Below, in pieces: positions 32,056-40,604 of a stretch of DNA of 64,000 nt. Made by a program: the position numbers and the translations under genes. The notes under the pieces were generated by a model. The model made no database searches and was not told where the DNA came from. It saw only the letters and a program-made list of their open reading frames with translations. Position 1 is the stretch's first letter, and every line of letters starts with the position of its first letter. Origin of the DNA: Streptomyces collinus Tu 365 (GTDB lineage: Bacteria; Actinomycetota; Actinomycetes; Streptomycetales; Streptomycetaceae); NCBI RefSeq assembly GCF_000444875.1, contig NC_021985.1:806001-870000 (forward strand), given 5' to 3'.

Positions 32056-32486
32056 GACCGCCGACGCGAAGCGGAAGCTTTGGTTCCGTGACATCCCTCA
32101 CGCACTCCCCGGGATCTCGGGAAGCCGCTTAGTAGACGCCGCTCTGGTGACATATGGGATTTGTCCGGCTTGGCGCACGGGCTCCCCGTGTCCGGTCCGG
32201 GGATCCGCCGCCGCCCCGGCCCGCTCCACCGGTCCACCCCGCACAGCGGGTTTCTGACGGGGCGACAGCGGGTGCGCGGGGCCCTGGGCGGCCGGTCAGC
32301 ACGTCGCCCCTCCCTTGGCAAGGGCCGCGCGGATCTACTAGGTGAAGTAGTACGAAGGCCCGTTGCACATGCTGTGCGGCCCTTCTAACAATGACGACCC
32401 ACAGGAAGTCTCCGCAGGTCAGGAGCGGAGTCCCCGCCGAGCCCGCCACGACGGCCGGTGCCCGGCGACTACCGGTGAGGTCACGC
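32056..32486. other. 431-bp gap and leader of the secreted CAP protein gene
   Basis: No gene is seen, though an ATG at 32391 is in frame with the CAP gene and would extend it by 32 residues without a ribosome site. The gap contains CCCTTGGCAAGGG (32312-32324), the inverted repeat at 32335-32350 and an imperfect hairpin at about 32354-32387 (GAAGG with CCTTC at its base). I looked for a c-di-AMP (ydaO) riboswitch, common before actinobacterial wall genes, and did not find its conserved core. Confidence 0.45.
32335..32350. promoter_or_regulatory. short inverted repeat in the CAP gene leader
   Basis: CTACT and AGTAG flank a six-base centre (AGGTGA). It lies about 140 bp upstream of the chosen CAP start and 40 bp upstream of the alternative ATG. 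An operator or a short hairpin are both possible. Confidence 0.3.
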
Positions 32487-33329
32487 ATGGCGAAGCATCG
32501 CAAGAAGCAGCACTACCGGCGGATGGTCATAGCCGCTGTCGTCGTGGGCGCCGTGGGCGTCCCCACGGCGGCCATGGCGTGCGGCGAGTGGCCGGGCGGG
32601 GGCGAGACCCCTGCCGTCGGCGCCGGGAACCCGGCGACCCCCGAGGCCGGCGCCTACACCGGGAGCCTCGCGACCATCGGCCAGATGCTCGAGTCCCCGG
32701 CCCAGACCCCGACGGCCGCCCCGACCCCGACCCAGGCCCGGCCCGACGGTGTCCACCACCCGGCCGAGCACCGCAGGCACCACCGGACGCACCACAGGAA
32801 GCACGTGCGGCCCGGCGGGCCCTTCTCGGCGCCGCCGAAGGCGCCGACCGCGTCGACCACCGCGCAGCGGACCAGTGCGCCGGCGCCGAAGGCCACGCCG
32901 TCCCCGAGCACCCCGAAGGCGTCCGCCCCCGCGTCCACGACTCCCGCCGCGACCGGGGTCGCCGCCCGCATCGTGACGCTCGTCAACGCCGAGCGTGCCA
33001 AGGTCGGTTGCTCGGCCCTCACGCTCAACCCGACCCTGACCAAGGTGGCGCAGGCACACAGCCAGGACATGGCGGCGCACCAGAACATGTCGCACACGGG
33101 GTCCGACGGATCCTCGCCGGGCGACCGGATCACCGCGGGCGGCTACGACTGGAGCAGCTACGGCGAGAACGTCGCCTACGGCTACGGCACGCCCGAGGAG
33201 GTCATGGCGGGCTGGATGTCCAGCCCCGGCCACCGGGCCAACATCCTGAACTGCGCGTTCAAGGAGATCGGCGTCGGTCTGGCGCAGCCGAACAGCTACT
33301 GGACCCAGGACTTCGGAACCGCCCGCTAG
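32487..33329 (+). CDS. secreted CAP/SCP-domain protein
   Basis: 280 residues from ATG 32487 (MAKHRKKQHYRR), chosen for GAGG seven bases upstream. A basic N terminus and a helix (MVIAAVVVGAVGVPTAAMA) form the export signal. A long linker rich in Ala/Pro/Thr with a His-rich patch (HHPAEHRRHHRTHHRKH) leads to a C-terminal CAP domain (about 155-280): HSQDMAAHQNMSHTG, YGENVAYGYG, SPGHRANILN, WTQDFG. The CAP domain is closely similar to that of the ECF-sigma fusion at 23202-24854. CAP proteins bind lipids or act at the cell surface; the exact role is unknown. Confidence 0.88.
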   Translation: MAKHRKKQHYRRMVIAAVVVGAVGVPTAAMACGEWPGGGETPAVGAGNPATPEAGAYTGSLATIGQMLESPAQTPTAAPTPTQARPDGVHHPAEHRRHHRTHHRKHVRPGGPFSAPPKAPTASTTAQRTSAPAPKATPSPSTPKASAPASTTPAATGVAARIVTLVNAERAKVGCSALTLNPTLTKVAQAHSQDMAAHQNMSHTGSDGSSPGDRITAGGYDWSSYGENVAYGYGTPEEVMAGWMSSPGHRANILNCAFKEIGVGLAQPNSYWTQDFGTAR

Positions 33330-33336
33330 GCCGGGC

Positions 33337-33388
33337 ACGACGAGCCCCGGCCCCCGTACTCATCCGTACGGGGGCCGGGGCTCGTCGT
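33337..33388. terminator. very strong bidirectional terminator hairpin
   Basis: A perfect 23-bp stem (arms 33337-33359 and 33366-33388) closes a 6-base loop (TCATCC). It starts 8 bp after the stop of the CAP gene and faces the convergent LCP gene. There is no U tract. Confidence 0.9.
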
Positions 33389-33430
33389 CGTGCGCGGGAG
33401 AGCGGAGGACACGCGCCGGGGCCGGGACGC

Positions 33431-33509
33431 GCGCGCCCGGCCCGGCGTGCGCCCTCGGGCCGGCATGCGCGCGCCCGGGCCGGCTGCGCGCGCCCGGCCC
33501 GGCATGCGC
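33431..33509. repeat. GC-only 22-bp repeats between two terminators
   Basis: A 22-bp unit beginning GCGCGCCCGG occurs at 33431-33452 and 33488-33509 (21 of 22 bases match), with a diverged copy between them. The unit is itself partly self-complementary. Confidence 0.6.
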
Positions 33510-33547
33510 GACCGGCGGGGCACCCCCCGGGGGTGCCCCGCCGGTCG
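33509..33547. terminator. second strong hairpin, terminator of the LCP gene
   Basis: Arms of 19 bp (33509-33527 and 33529-33547) are perfectly complementary around a single C. It begins 24 bp beyond the stop of the minus-strand LCP gene. Confidence 0.75.
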
Positions 33548-33570
33548 GGGCGGGCTGTCGCGGGTCGGGT

Positions 33571-35280
33571 TCAGCCGTCGGAGTCGGGCTTGCCGCGTGC
33601 CGCCGCGTACGCCTGCTCCGGGGTCATGGGAACCCCGCGGTAGCTGACCGTCCGGTACGGGCTGACCTTGGCGCAGGTTCTGGCCTGGTCGGCGGTCTGG
33701 GCGTGGGCGTTGGACACCGCGGCGGCAGTGTCGGCGGGCGCGGGTGAGGACGCCCCGGCGGGATACCCGGTGCCGCTCGGCCAGTCGCTGCCGATGACGA
33801 GGGTGAGGCCGCTGCCGGAGCCCTGCTTCAGCCGCCCGGCGGGCAGGCCCAGCGCCTTGGCGACGGTCGTGGCCTCGGCCTTCGCGCCGGTGCCGTAGGT
33901 CAGCGTGGTGGTGGCCGTGGGGCTCGCGGCGTTGGCGGTGGTCGTGGCGGGGCTGAAGCCCTGGTCGGTGAGCGCGGTGGCGACGGCGAGGGCGCGGCCG
34001 TTGACGGCGGTGCCGTTCTCCACCGTCACGGCGATGCGCGACGCGGGCACCGGCGAGGCGGTGGGCGTGGCCTTGGCCGTCGCCGCGGCCGCCGCGGACT
34101 TCCTGCCCGAGCCGGTCGTCAGCGACTGGTCGTGGGCGATGGTGGAGAACAGGGTCCGGGCTCCGGAGCCGACCACCACGCGGTCGCTGTTGCTCGGGTC
34201 CGGGGCCGTCTGCATCGTGGTGAAGGTCATCCGCTGCGTGGGCACCTTGTTCAGGTCGGCCGCGAGCGCGATCAGCTTCTTCACGCTGCCGAGGCCGTCG
34301 TCGACGGTCAGCGCCTTGGTCGCGGCGTCGGCGAGGCCGTAGACGGCGCCGGGGTCGGTGAGCGTGCCCGCGCTCTTGAACTTGCGGATCATCGCGCTGA
34401 GGAAGATGTGCTGGGAGACGGTGCGGCCGAGGTCGCTGCCGTCGCCGAAGCCGTGCCGGGAGCGGACGAACTCCAGGGCCGAGACCCCCTTCAGGGTGTG
34501 GGTGCCCTTGGACAGCTTCAGGTGCGAGTAGGTGTCGTAGACGTTGCGGTCGACGCAGACGGAGACGCCGCCGACGGCGTCGGACATCTTGACCACGCCG
34601 GAGAAGTCGAGCTTGACGAAGTGGTCGATGGGGATGCCGGTGAGCCGGTGGACGGTGGCCACCTGGCAGGCGGGCCCGTACTGCAGGGCGCTGTTGATCT
34701 GGCCGTAGTAACCCGCGGTGGAGCGGCCGTCGGCGCTGTCCTTGCAGGCGGGTACGCGGGTCATGGTGTCGCGGGGGATGCTCATCACGGTCGCGTTGGA
34801 CCGGTCGGCCGATATGTGCACGACCATCTGCACGTCCGCGTTGCTGCCGGACTGCACGCCGGTGGTGGAGCAGCCACCGCCGAGCCTGCAGTCCGCCTTG
34901 CTGGTGCGCCCGTCCGATCCCATGACCAGGAGGTTGATCGGGGTCCGGCCGAAGGCGTCGGCCTTCTCGGTGCCGCCCTTGCCGTCGAGCGAGACGCTCC
35001 GGATGTTGCCGTTCAGATGCTGGTAGAACCACCAGCCGACGCCCGCGGTGACCATGACCACCAGGGACAGGGAGATCGCGAAAATCTTCAGCACCCGCCT
35101 GCCGCGACCGACCGTCCTGGCCCGGCGCCTCGGCCGGCCCGCGCGGGCCGCTGCCCGGCCGCCCGCGGGCCGCTCTCCGTCGGGCAGCTTTCCGTCGGGC
35201 CCTGCCGTGCGCTGCCTGGGCACGCGTGCCTCACGGCTGCGCGTGGCCTGGCCGGCCGGACCGTCCCACGGGTCGTTCAT
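33571..35280 (-). CDS. LytR-CpsA-Psr (LCP) family cell-wall polymer ligase
   Basis: 569 residues from ATG 35280 (an upstream ATG at 35322 is possible). A long Arg/Pro/Gly-rich cytoplasmic N terminus precedes one membrane helix (about residues 65-90, IFAISLSLVVMVTAGVGWWFY). The LCP domain follows: NLLVMGSDGR, the Arg/Asp-rich catalytic segment VMSIPRDTMTRVP, INSALQYGPACQV, and LEFVRSRHGFGDGSDLGRT. The C terminus (about 400-510) is a LytR_C domain (IAVTVENGTAVNGRA). LCP proteins attach teichoic acid or other glycopolymers to peptidoglycan from lipid carriers. Confidence 0.92.
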   Translation of the reverse strand: MNDPWDGPAGQATRSREARVPRQRTAGPDGKLPDGERPAGGRAAARAGRPRRRARTVGRGRRVLKIFAISLSLVVMVTAGVGWWFYQHLNGNIRSVSLDGKGGTEKADAFGRTPINLLVMGSDGRTSKADCRLGGGCSTTGVQSGSNADVQMVVHISADRSNATVMSIPRDTMTRVPACKDSADGRSTAGYYGQINSALQYGPACQVATVHRLTGIPIDHFVKLDFSGVVKMSDAVGGVSVCVDRNVYDTYSHLKLSKGTHTLKGVSALEFVRSRHGFGDGSDLGRTVSQHIFLSAMIRKFKSAGTLTDPGAVYGLADAATKALTVDDGLGSVKKLIALAADLNKVPTQRMTFTTMQTAPDPSNSDRVVVGSGARTLFSTIAHDQSLTTGSGRKSAAAAATAKATPTASPVPASRIAVTVENGTAVNGRALAVATALTDQGFSPATTTANAASPTATTTLTYGTGAKAEATTVAKALGLPAGRLKQGSGSGLTLVIGSDWPSGTGYPAGASSPAPADTAAAVSNAHAQTADQARTCAKVSPYRTVSYRGVPMTPEQAYAAARGKPDSDG

Positions 35281-35604
35281 CTCCCACTCCCATGACCGGT
35301 CGGGCGCGGCAGGCCCGGCCATCGGGGTGTACGGCCGGGCGTGCACGACGGAACAGGGGTGCCGCGCGAAGGCGGGCTCCGCCTGGGTTGCGTAGTTGCG
35401 CAATCTAACAAATCCGCGCGTCGAAGAGCACGGATCCTGTGGCGATTCACAGGTGAGCGATCTCATCACGGGCGGCCCGGGAGCGCCCGAGGCAACCGGA
35501 GACGTGCCGCCGGCCGCAGAACATGTCGGCTTTCGGGCTTTTCGGCCGGGACGAAAGGGGCACGCGGCCTGGGTACGCATTCCGACCGGAGGGGCGGTGT
35601 CGCG
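35281..35604. other. divergent control region between LCP and SRPBCC genes
   Basis: No gene is seen in 324 bp. It holds the GTTGCG repeats at 35387-35403 in an AT-richer island (to about 35412), which is the likely LCP promoter area. A clear promoter for the SRPBCC gene was not found. Confidence 0.4.
35387..35403. promoter_or_regulatory. GTTGCG direct repeat overlapping TTGCGCAA palindrome
   Basis: GTTGCG occurs at 35387-35392 and 35395-35400, and the second copy is part of the perfect palindrome TTGCGCAA (35396-35403). It lies about 110-120 bp upstream of the LCP start, in its likely promoter region. Confidence 0.4.
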
Positions 35605-36018
35605 ATGGCTGAGTACGAACGTTCCCGCACGATGCCCGGACAGCCCGAACACGTCTTCGACCAGGCGTCCAACGTCAACCAGCTCGACGCGTGGCTGCCG
35701 GACGCGCTGCACGTCCGGGCCGACGACCCGCCGGCCGTCACGGTCCACGAGGACGACGCGGGCCGGGACACGGCGGCGACGATGCGCGCCGAGAACGAGC
35801 AGATGCGCATCGAGTGGGGCACCCGGGACCGGGGCGGCTACGCCGGCTGGCTCCAGGTCGCGGGGATCGGCAGCGGCGCCAGCGAGGTGACCGTGCACCT
35901 GTCTTTCTTCGACGAGAGCCACGACCCGGGCGAGGGGAAGGTGTGCGACGCCCTCGACGACAGCCTGCGGCGCCTGGAGGAGCAGGTGCGGATGCGCGTC
36001 GACAACACGGCGGGCTGA
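35605..36018 (+). CDS. SRPBCC-type (START/Bet v1 fold) small protein
   Basis: 137 residues from ATG 35605, with GGAGGGGCGG upstream. The beginning AEYERSRTMPGQPEHVFDQASNVNQLDAWLP is that of the polyketide-cyclase/SRPBCC fold, as are the later strands (EVTVHLSFFDESHD) and the long C-terminal helix (DALDDSLRRLEEQVRMRV). Proteins of this fold bind hydrophobic ligands; no ligand is known. It is convergent with the operon ending at 36059. Confidence 0.75.
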   Translation: MAEYERSRTMPGQPEHVFDQASNVNQLDAWLPDALHVRADDPPAVTVHEDDAGRDTAATMRAENEQMRIEWGTRDRGGYAGWLQVAGIGSGASEVTVHLSFFDESHDPGEGKVCDALDDSLRRLEEQVRMRVDNTAG

Positions 36019-36036
36019 TCCGCCGTGGAGCCCCCC

Positions 36037-36058
36037 GGCCCGGGCCGCGGCCCGGGCC
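36037..36058. terminator. GC hairpin between convergent genes
   Basis: Two copies of the palindrome GGCCCGGGCC flank GC, giving a 10-bp stem that ends one base before the stop codon of the minus-strand gene. Confidence 0.6.
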
Positions 36059-36913
36059 TCACTCCGTGTGCGCCGGTGGTCTCATCGCCCAGCGGATGGT
36101 GCCCACGAGCAGGTGGCCCGCCGGCCGCACGGTGAGGTCCTCGACGAGCGGCACGCGGGGCAGTCGCAGCAGGTTCCGGGCCCAGGACGGCAGGAGCGTC
36201 ACGGCGCTCGCGGCCAGCGCGCCGTACAGCGGACGCACCGGGAGCGGCAGCGGCGGTTCGAGGAGCAGGAAGCGGGCCGCGGACCGGGCCTCGGGCGTGG
36301 CCTCGAGTTCGCCCCGGTAGGCGGCCAGACGCTCGGCGAGGGCCCGGCGGTCGCGCGGCGGGTCGGGCACGCCGAGGGCCTCGGCGACGCGCGCGGTGTC
36401 GGCGACGTAGCCGTCGTAGCCGTCCGGGTCCAGCGGGTGGGCGCCGTAGCGCTCGTGGGCGGCGAGGAAGCAGGCGGTCTCGGCCGTGTGCACCCAGCCG
36501 AGCAGATGGGGGTCGGCCGCGTGGTACGGCCGCCCGTCCGGTGTGGCGCCGCGCACCTTCTCGTGGATGCCGCGGACGTGGTCGACGGCGTCCTGTGCGT
36601 CGGCCGCCGTGCCGTAGGTCGTCACGGCCAGGAAGGTGCTGGTGCGCTGCAGCCGTCCCCAGGGGTCGCCGCGGTATCCGGAGTGCGCGGCCACCGCGGC
36701 CATCGCGAGCGGGTGCAGGGACTGGAGCAGCAGGGCGCTCACGCCGCCGACGAACATGGCGGCGTCGCCGTGGACGACCCGGATGGGGCGCTCGGGCCCG
36801 AACCACCGGGTGCCGGGGGTGCCGTGGATGCGCGCGCGGACGGCCGGGCCGTCGGGGCCCGCGACCCGGCGGAAGAGCAGCGCCCCCAGCTGGGCGCGGA
36901 GGTCGGGCAGCAC
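36059..36913 (-). CDS. MpaB/DUF2236-family oxygenase-like protein
   Basis: 284 residues if translation starts at GTG 36913, where AGGAGGGG lies five bases upstream; a GTG at 36934 would add seven residues with a poorer site. The DUF2236 pattern is present: LLLQSLHPLAMAAVAAHSGY, YGTAADAQDAVDHVRGIHEK and LLGWVHTAETACFLAA, with conserved His residues in the same places as in rubber oxygenases and MpaB, which use a b-type haem. The function here is unknown. It is the last gene of a six-gene minus-strand run. Confidence 0.8.
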   Translation of the reverse strand: MLPDLRAQLGALLFRRVAGPDGPAVRARIHGTPGTRWFGPERPIRVVHGDAAMFVGGVSALLLQSLHPLAMAAVAAHSGYRGDPWGRLQRTSTFLAVTTYGTAADAQDAVDHVRGIHEKVRGATPDGRPYHAADPHLLGWVHTAETACFLAAHERYGAHPLDPDGYDGYVADTARVAEALGVPDPPRDRRALAERLAAYRGELEATPEARSAARFLLLEPPLPLPVRPLYGALAASAVTLLPSWARNLLRLPRVPLVEDLTVRPAGHLLVGTIRWAMRPPAHTE

Positions 36914-36970
36914 GCGTCCCCTCCTGTTCGTCACGCCTTCGTTCCTGCGAGCCCGCCGCCCGGCTCCGGC

Positions 36971-37465
36971 TCACCGGGGGGCGGGCACGTCGTCCCGTTC
37001 CCGGTCGGACCGCGGCCACACGTAGGGCAGGTCGTCGGGGGTGGCCGGGAAGGCGTCGGCGTAGGTGTCGTGGTCCTTGCGGACGAGGGCGGAGCGATGG
37101 CTGAGGTGGAAGGCCTCGTCGCCGAGCCAGGGCGGGAGCTCCCCGGCGTCCGCCAGGGCCGGCTGGTCGCGTACGTGGGCGCCCGGGCCCGGGTGGGCGG
37201 CGGCGAAGTCCGCGACGAGCGAGGCGGCGCAGCTGTCCTGGTGCCCCTGCTCCCGCCAGACCCGGCAGATCTCCAGGCCGTAGCGGACGAGCGCCTCCTC
37301 GTACCCGGTCCACATGCGCACGGCGGGGTGCCGGCGCCAGCCGTAGCCGGGCACGGTCAGACCGCGCAGGACCTGGAGCGCCTCGACGCGCTGCTTGCCC
37401 AGGCGCCGGCGGTCCAGGAGCAGGGCGGAGCGGCGGAAGTCGGGGTCCGGCAGGAACGTCTGCAT
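36971..37465 (-). CDS. MSMEG_6728-family protein (pyrimidine-dimer glycosylase-like)
   Basis: 164 residues from ATG 37465 with AGGACGG upstream. The start FLPDPDFRRSALLLDRRRLG followed by KQRVEALQVLRGL is the family signature and resembles T4 endonuclease V-type pyrimidine-dimer glycosylases. HPAVRMWTGYEEALVRYG and HLSHRSALVRKD are also conserved features. A role in UV-damage repair is suggested by the fold but not shown. The gene is 27 bp after an SDR gene and 57 bp before the MpaB-like gene. Confidence 0.78.
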   Translation of the reverse strand: MQTFLPDPDFRRSALLLDRRRLGKQRVEALQVLRGLTVPGYGWRRHPAVRMWTGYEEALVRYGLEICRVWREQGHQDSCAASLVADFAAAHPGPGAHVRDQPALADAGELPPWLGDEAFHLSHRSALVRKDHDTYADAFPATPDDLPYVWPRSDRERDDVPAPR

Positions 37466-37492
37466 GACGGCCGTCCTGGGGTAGAGGTGGGG

Positions 37493-38374
37493 TCAGGGCC
37501 GGTACCCGGTCGCCGAGCGGTCGGCCGCTCCCCCGGCGCCCAGCAGTCCGGTGGCCACGAAGGGCTCCTCGGCCTGGAGCCGGGGCAGCTCGTAGCGGGC
37601 CACCCGCAGCACCACCGGGGGGAGGGCGGCGCGGACCGGCTGGACCAGCCGCAGCCAGGCGGGGGCGTACACGGCGGTGCGCCGCCGTTCCAGGCCGCGC
37701 ACGATCCGGGCGGCCACCGCGTCGACGGGGTGGACACGGCGGGCGGGCGGGGGCATGTGCCCGCGCAGCTCCCGCAGCACGTTGTACCGGTCGGCGTCGC
37801 GGATCATGTCGGTGTCGGTCCAGTTGAGGTAGGCGATGCCGACGCCGACGCCCTGGTGGGCGACCTCGGCCCGCAGCGCGTGCGCGAAGGCTTCGACGCC
37901 CGCCTTGGAGGCGCAGTAGGCGCTCATCAGGGGGGCGGCGCCGAGGGACGCCAGTGAGGCGATCTGGAGGTGGTAGCCGGCGGTGGCGATCAGGTCGGGC
38001 AGGAAGACCCGGGCCGTCTGGGCGCTGCCGGTGAGGTTGACGTCGATCACCCGGCGCCACTCCACCGGGTCCGAGGAGGCGAACGGGCCGCCCTGGGCGA
38101 TGCCGGCGTTGGCGACGACGACGGACGGGCGCCCGAGGCGCCGGCGGACCTCGCCCGCGGCGGTGCGCAGCGCCTCCAGGTCGGTGACGTCGACCCCGAT
38201 CGCCAGGGCCGGCGACGGCAGGCGGGCGGCGATCTCCGCCAGCCGGGACCGTTCGTGGCCCAGCAGCGCGAGCCGTCCGCCGCACCGGGCGATCTCCCGG
38301 GCGAGCGCGGCCCCCACCCCGCGCGCCGCGCCGGTCACCACGACCGTACGGCCGTGCAGTGGGCTGTCAGGCAT
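37493..38374 (-). CDS. short-chain dehydrogenase/reductase (SDR)
   Basis: 293 residues from ATG 38374 with GGGAGGCAGGTG upstream. TGAARGVGAALA binds the cofactor, NAGIAQGG is intact, the catalytic Ser is in IASLASLG and the catalytic Tyr/Lys in SAYCASKAGVEAF. The C-terminal 60 residues after WLRLVQPVRAALPP may form a membrane-associated tail, as in SDRs acting on lipids. It sits in the middle of the six-gene operon, with 27-bp gaps on both sides. Confidence 0.88.
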   Translation of the reverse strand: MPDSPLHGRTVVVTGAARGVGAALAREIARCGGRLALLGHERSRLAEIAARLPSPALAIGVDVTDLEALRTAAGEVRRRLGRPSVVVANAGIAQGGPFASSDPVEWRRVIDVNLTGSAQTARVFLPDLIATAGYHLQIASLASLGAAPLMSAYCASKAGVEAFAHALRAEVAHQGVGVGIAYLNWTDTDMIRDADRYNVLRELRGHMPPPARRVHPVDAVAARIVRGLERRRTAVYAPAWLRLVQPVRAALPPVVLRVARYELPRLQAEEPFVATGLLGAGGAADRSATGYRP

Positions 38375-38401
38375 CGGTTCACCTGCCTCCCGCGGCGGCG
38401 G

Positions 38402-38839
38402 TCACGGACGGGCCGTGTGGTCGGGGTGCCCGACGGTGCGGCGGGCCTCCTTCATCTCGGCCTCGTACAGGTGGTCGCGGCCCTGGGCCAGTTCGTCCAC
38501 CGCCGCCCGCTCCAGCTCCTGGAACGGCCGGTAGTACGTGTGGTCGTAGGCCTCGACGATCTGGAACGTCCAGTGCCCGGGGATGATGTTGCGGCCCAGG
38601 ATCTCGGTCTCGACCTTGTCGGCCCACTCCGGGTGGCCGGCCTCCCGCAGCAGCCGTACCGCGCGGTCGAGTTCGAGGTCGGCCCCGCCGGTCAGCTGGT
38701 GGAAGGCGTACAGGCTGCCGCGCGCCCGCTCGGTCGTCTCCAGTGCCTTGGACAGTGATCCGAGGGCCTCGACCGTCTTGTCGTCGACGCCCTCGGGGCG
38801 CCGGTGGCGTTCGTCGGGGCCGTCCTGGTGCTCACTCAT
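38402..38839 (-). CDS. conserved hypothetical protein
   Basis: 145 residues from ATG 38839. It is acidic and helical: TVEALGSLSKALETTERARG, YAFHQLTGGADLELDRAVRL, then a conserved-looking core HWTFQIVEAYDHTYYRPFQEL and a C-terminal helix with HLYEAEMKEARRTVGH. I do not recognise a characterised family. The many His and Glu residues could bind metal, but this is only a suggestion. It lies between the CrtI-like and SDR genes on the same strand. Confidence 0.72.
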   Translation of the reverse strand: MSEHQDGPDERHRRPEGVDDKTVEALGSLSKALETTERARGSLYAFHQLTGGADLELDRAVRLLREAGHPEWADKVETEILGRNIIPGHWTFQIVEAYDHTYYRPFQELERAAVDELAQGRDHLYEAEMKEARRTVGHPDHTARP

Positions 38840-38984
38840 GCCGTTCCCTGGCTTTCCGTGTTCCGGTCGTGCGGTGTGCGGTAGGTGCCGTCGGTCCGCT
38901 GTCGGTACGCCGTCTGCTGTGTTCTCCCTTCGCGGGGCGGTCGGATGCGCGGCCGTCGGACGCGCCCGCCGGCCGGGCGGCCGG

Positions 38985-40604
38985 TCAGCGTCTGCGGCCG
39001 GCACGGTCGCGGCGGGCGAGGACGCGCTGGGCGCGGTTGAGGACCGGCACCCGGTGTCCGCGCAGCGCGGCGCGGGCCGCGTTCGCACCGGGCGCGCCGT
39101 GCACGCCGCCGCCGGGGTGGGCGCCGGCGGAGGCCAGGAAGAGGCCGGGCACGGGGGTCTCGGGCCGTCCGGTCCCGGGCACCGGGCGGAAGACGAGCTG
39201 CTGGTGCATCGCGGTCGTGCCGCCGTTGATGGCGCCGTCGACGAGGTTGTCGTCGAGTGCCTGCAGGGTGGGCGGGGCGAGGACGCGCCGGGCGCGGATC
39301 CGGGCCCGGAAGCCGGGCGCGAAGTGCTCCACCTGGCGCTCGACGCGGTCGGCCATGCGTTCCCGGTCGGTGGCGTCCCAGGCTCCGGTGATGCCCTCGT
39401 CGCCCGCGTCCCCGCGGATGTCGTGCGGGACGTGCGTGTAGGCCCAGGCGGACTCGGTGCCCTCCGGGGAGCGTGTCGTGTCGGACAGGGTCATCTGGCC
39501 GAACAGGGCGAAGGGGCGGTCGGGCACCTGCCCCATGGCGATCTGCGCGGCGAAGCGGGTGAGTTCGTCCAGGCCGTCGGCCAGGTGAACGGTGCCGGCC
39601 CGGTGGGCCTGTTCGGCGCGCCAGGGCACCGGGCCGTCGAGCGCCCAGTCGACCTTGAAGGTGGCGAAGTCCCACTGGAAGCGCCTCAGGTCGGACAGCG
39701 TCTGGGCGGGCACGTGCCGGGCGTCGAGCAGGTCGCGGTAGAGCACGGGCACCGCCACGTCGGCGAGTACGGCCTGCCGTGCGGCCACCGCTTCCCCGTC
39801 CTGCGTGCGCACGCCCACGGCCCGCCCGCCGCGTACGACGACCTCGACGACGCGCTGTCCGCAGGTCAGCTCTCCCCCGCGGCCGCGCAGCCGCCGTACC
39901 AGTGCCTCGGTCAGGGCTCCCGAGCCGCCGACCGGCACCGGGAAGCCGTAGGTCTGCCCCAGCATGGTCATCAGCCAGCCGAACCCGCCGCTGCCGGCCG
40001 ACTCGGGCGCCAGGTCGGCGTGCAGCGCGTTGCCGGCCAGCAGCAGCGGGCCGCCCTCGCCGCTGAACTCCTCCTCGCCCAGGCGGCGCACCGGGAGGAT
40101 GAGCGAGCGCGCCATGCGCAGGCCGCCTGCGGCGCGCAGCCGGAGGGCCAGCCGTGCCGTGGCCCTGACCGGCGGGAACGGGGTGAACAGGGCGTCCAGG
40201 AGGTCGGGGCGCAGGTGCTGCCAGGTGTCCACCAGGCGATGCCAGGCGGCGCCGTCGCCCGGGGCGAAGGCATCGACGGAGTCGGCGGTGGTCGCGACGC
40301 TGCGGTCCAGTACGGCGCACCGGCCGTCGCCGAGCGGATGGGCGAGGACGTGGGGCGCGTGGCTCCAGCGCAGTCCGTGGTCCTCCAGATGGAGTCCGGA
40401 GAGGATCGGGGAGGCGGCCGCGAGCGGGTAGAAGGAGCTGAACAGGTCGTTGACGTAGTCGGGATGCACGCCCCGGTCGTGCCGCACCGCGCCGCCCGGC
40501 TCCGGCTGCGCCTCGACCACGCGGACGCTCCATCCCGCGTCCGCCAGGAGGTTGGCGGCCACCAGGCCGTTGGGGCCGGCGCCGATCACCACCGCGTCAG
40601 GCAT
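38985..40604 (-). CDS. phytoene-desaturase-like FAD oxidoreductase
   Basis: 539 residues from ATG 40604; the start overlaps the end of the SRPBCC gene by 8 bp. VIGAGPNGLVAANLLADAGW and VVEAQPEPGGAVRHD form the FAD site of the CrtI/phytoene dehydrogenase superfamily. The C-terminal part has GTTAMHQQLVFRPVPGTGRP and LASAGAHPGGGVHGAPGANAA, typical of the bacterial NAD(P)/FAD oxidoreductase group related to CrtI but not of true carotenoid desaturases. No phytoene synthase is nearby, so the substrate is unknown. Confidence 0.85.
   Translation of the reverse strand: MPDAVVIGAGPNGLVAANLLADAGWSVRVVEAQPEPGGAVRHDRGVHPDYVNDLFSSFYPLAAASPILSGLHLEDHGLRWSHAPHVLAHPLGDGRCAVLDRSVATTADSVDAFAPGDGAAWHRLVDTWQHLRPDLLDALFTPFPPVRATARLALRLRAAGGLRMARSLILPVRRLGEEEFSGEGGPLLLAGNALHADLAPESAGSGGFGWLMTMLGQTYGFPVPVGGSGALTEALVRRLRGRGGELTCGQRVVEVVVRGGRAVGVRTQDGEAVAARQAVLADVAVPVLYRDLLDARHVPAQTLSDLRRFQWDFATFKVDWALDGPVPWRAEQAHRAGTVHLADGLDELTRFAAQIAMGQVPDRPFALFGQMTLSDTTRSPEGTESAWAYTHVPHDIRGDAGDEGITGAWDATDRERMADRVERQVEHFAPGFRARIRARRVLAPPTLQALDDNLVDGAINGGTTAMHQQLVFRPVPGTGRPETPVPGLFLASAGAHPGGGVHGAPGANAARAALRGHRVPVLNRAQRVLARRDRAGRRR

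Noticed and set aside
32056..32486. c-di-AMP riboswitch before the CAP gene
   Set aside because: Such riboswitches often precede actinobacterial wall-related genes, but the conserved ydaO core was not found; only short inverted repeats are present.
35838..38285. 815-residue minus-strand frame across several genes
   Set aside because: Arg/Pro/Ala-rich shadow frame spanning the MpaB-like, MSMEG_6728-like and SDR genes, each of which is clear in its own frame.
38985..40604. carotenoid biosynthesis cluster
   Set aside because: Only a CrtI-like enzyme is present; no phytoene synthase, GGPP synthase or cyclase is nearby, and its C-terminal motifs fit another branch of the superfamily.
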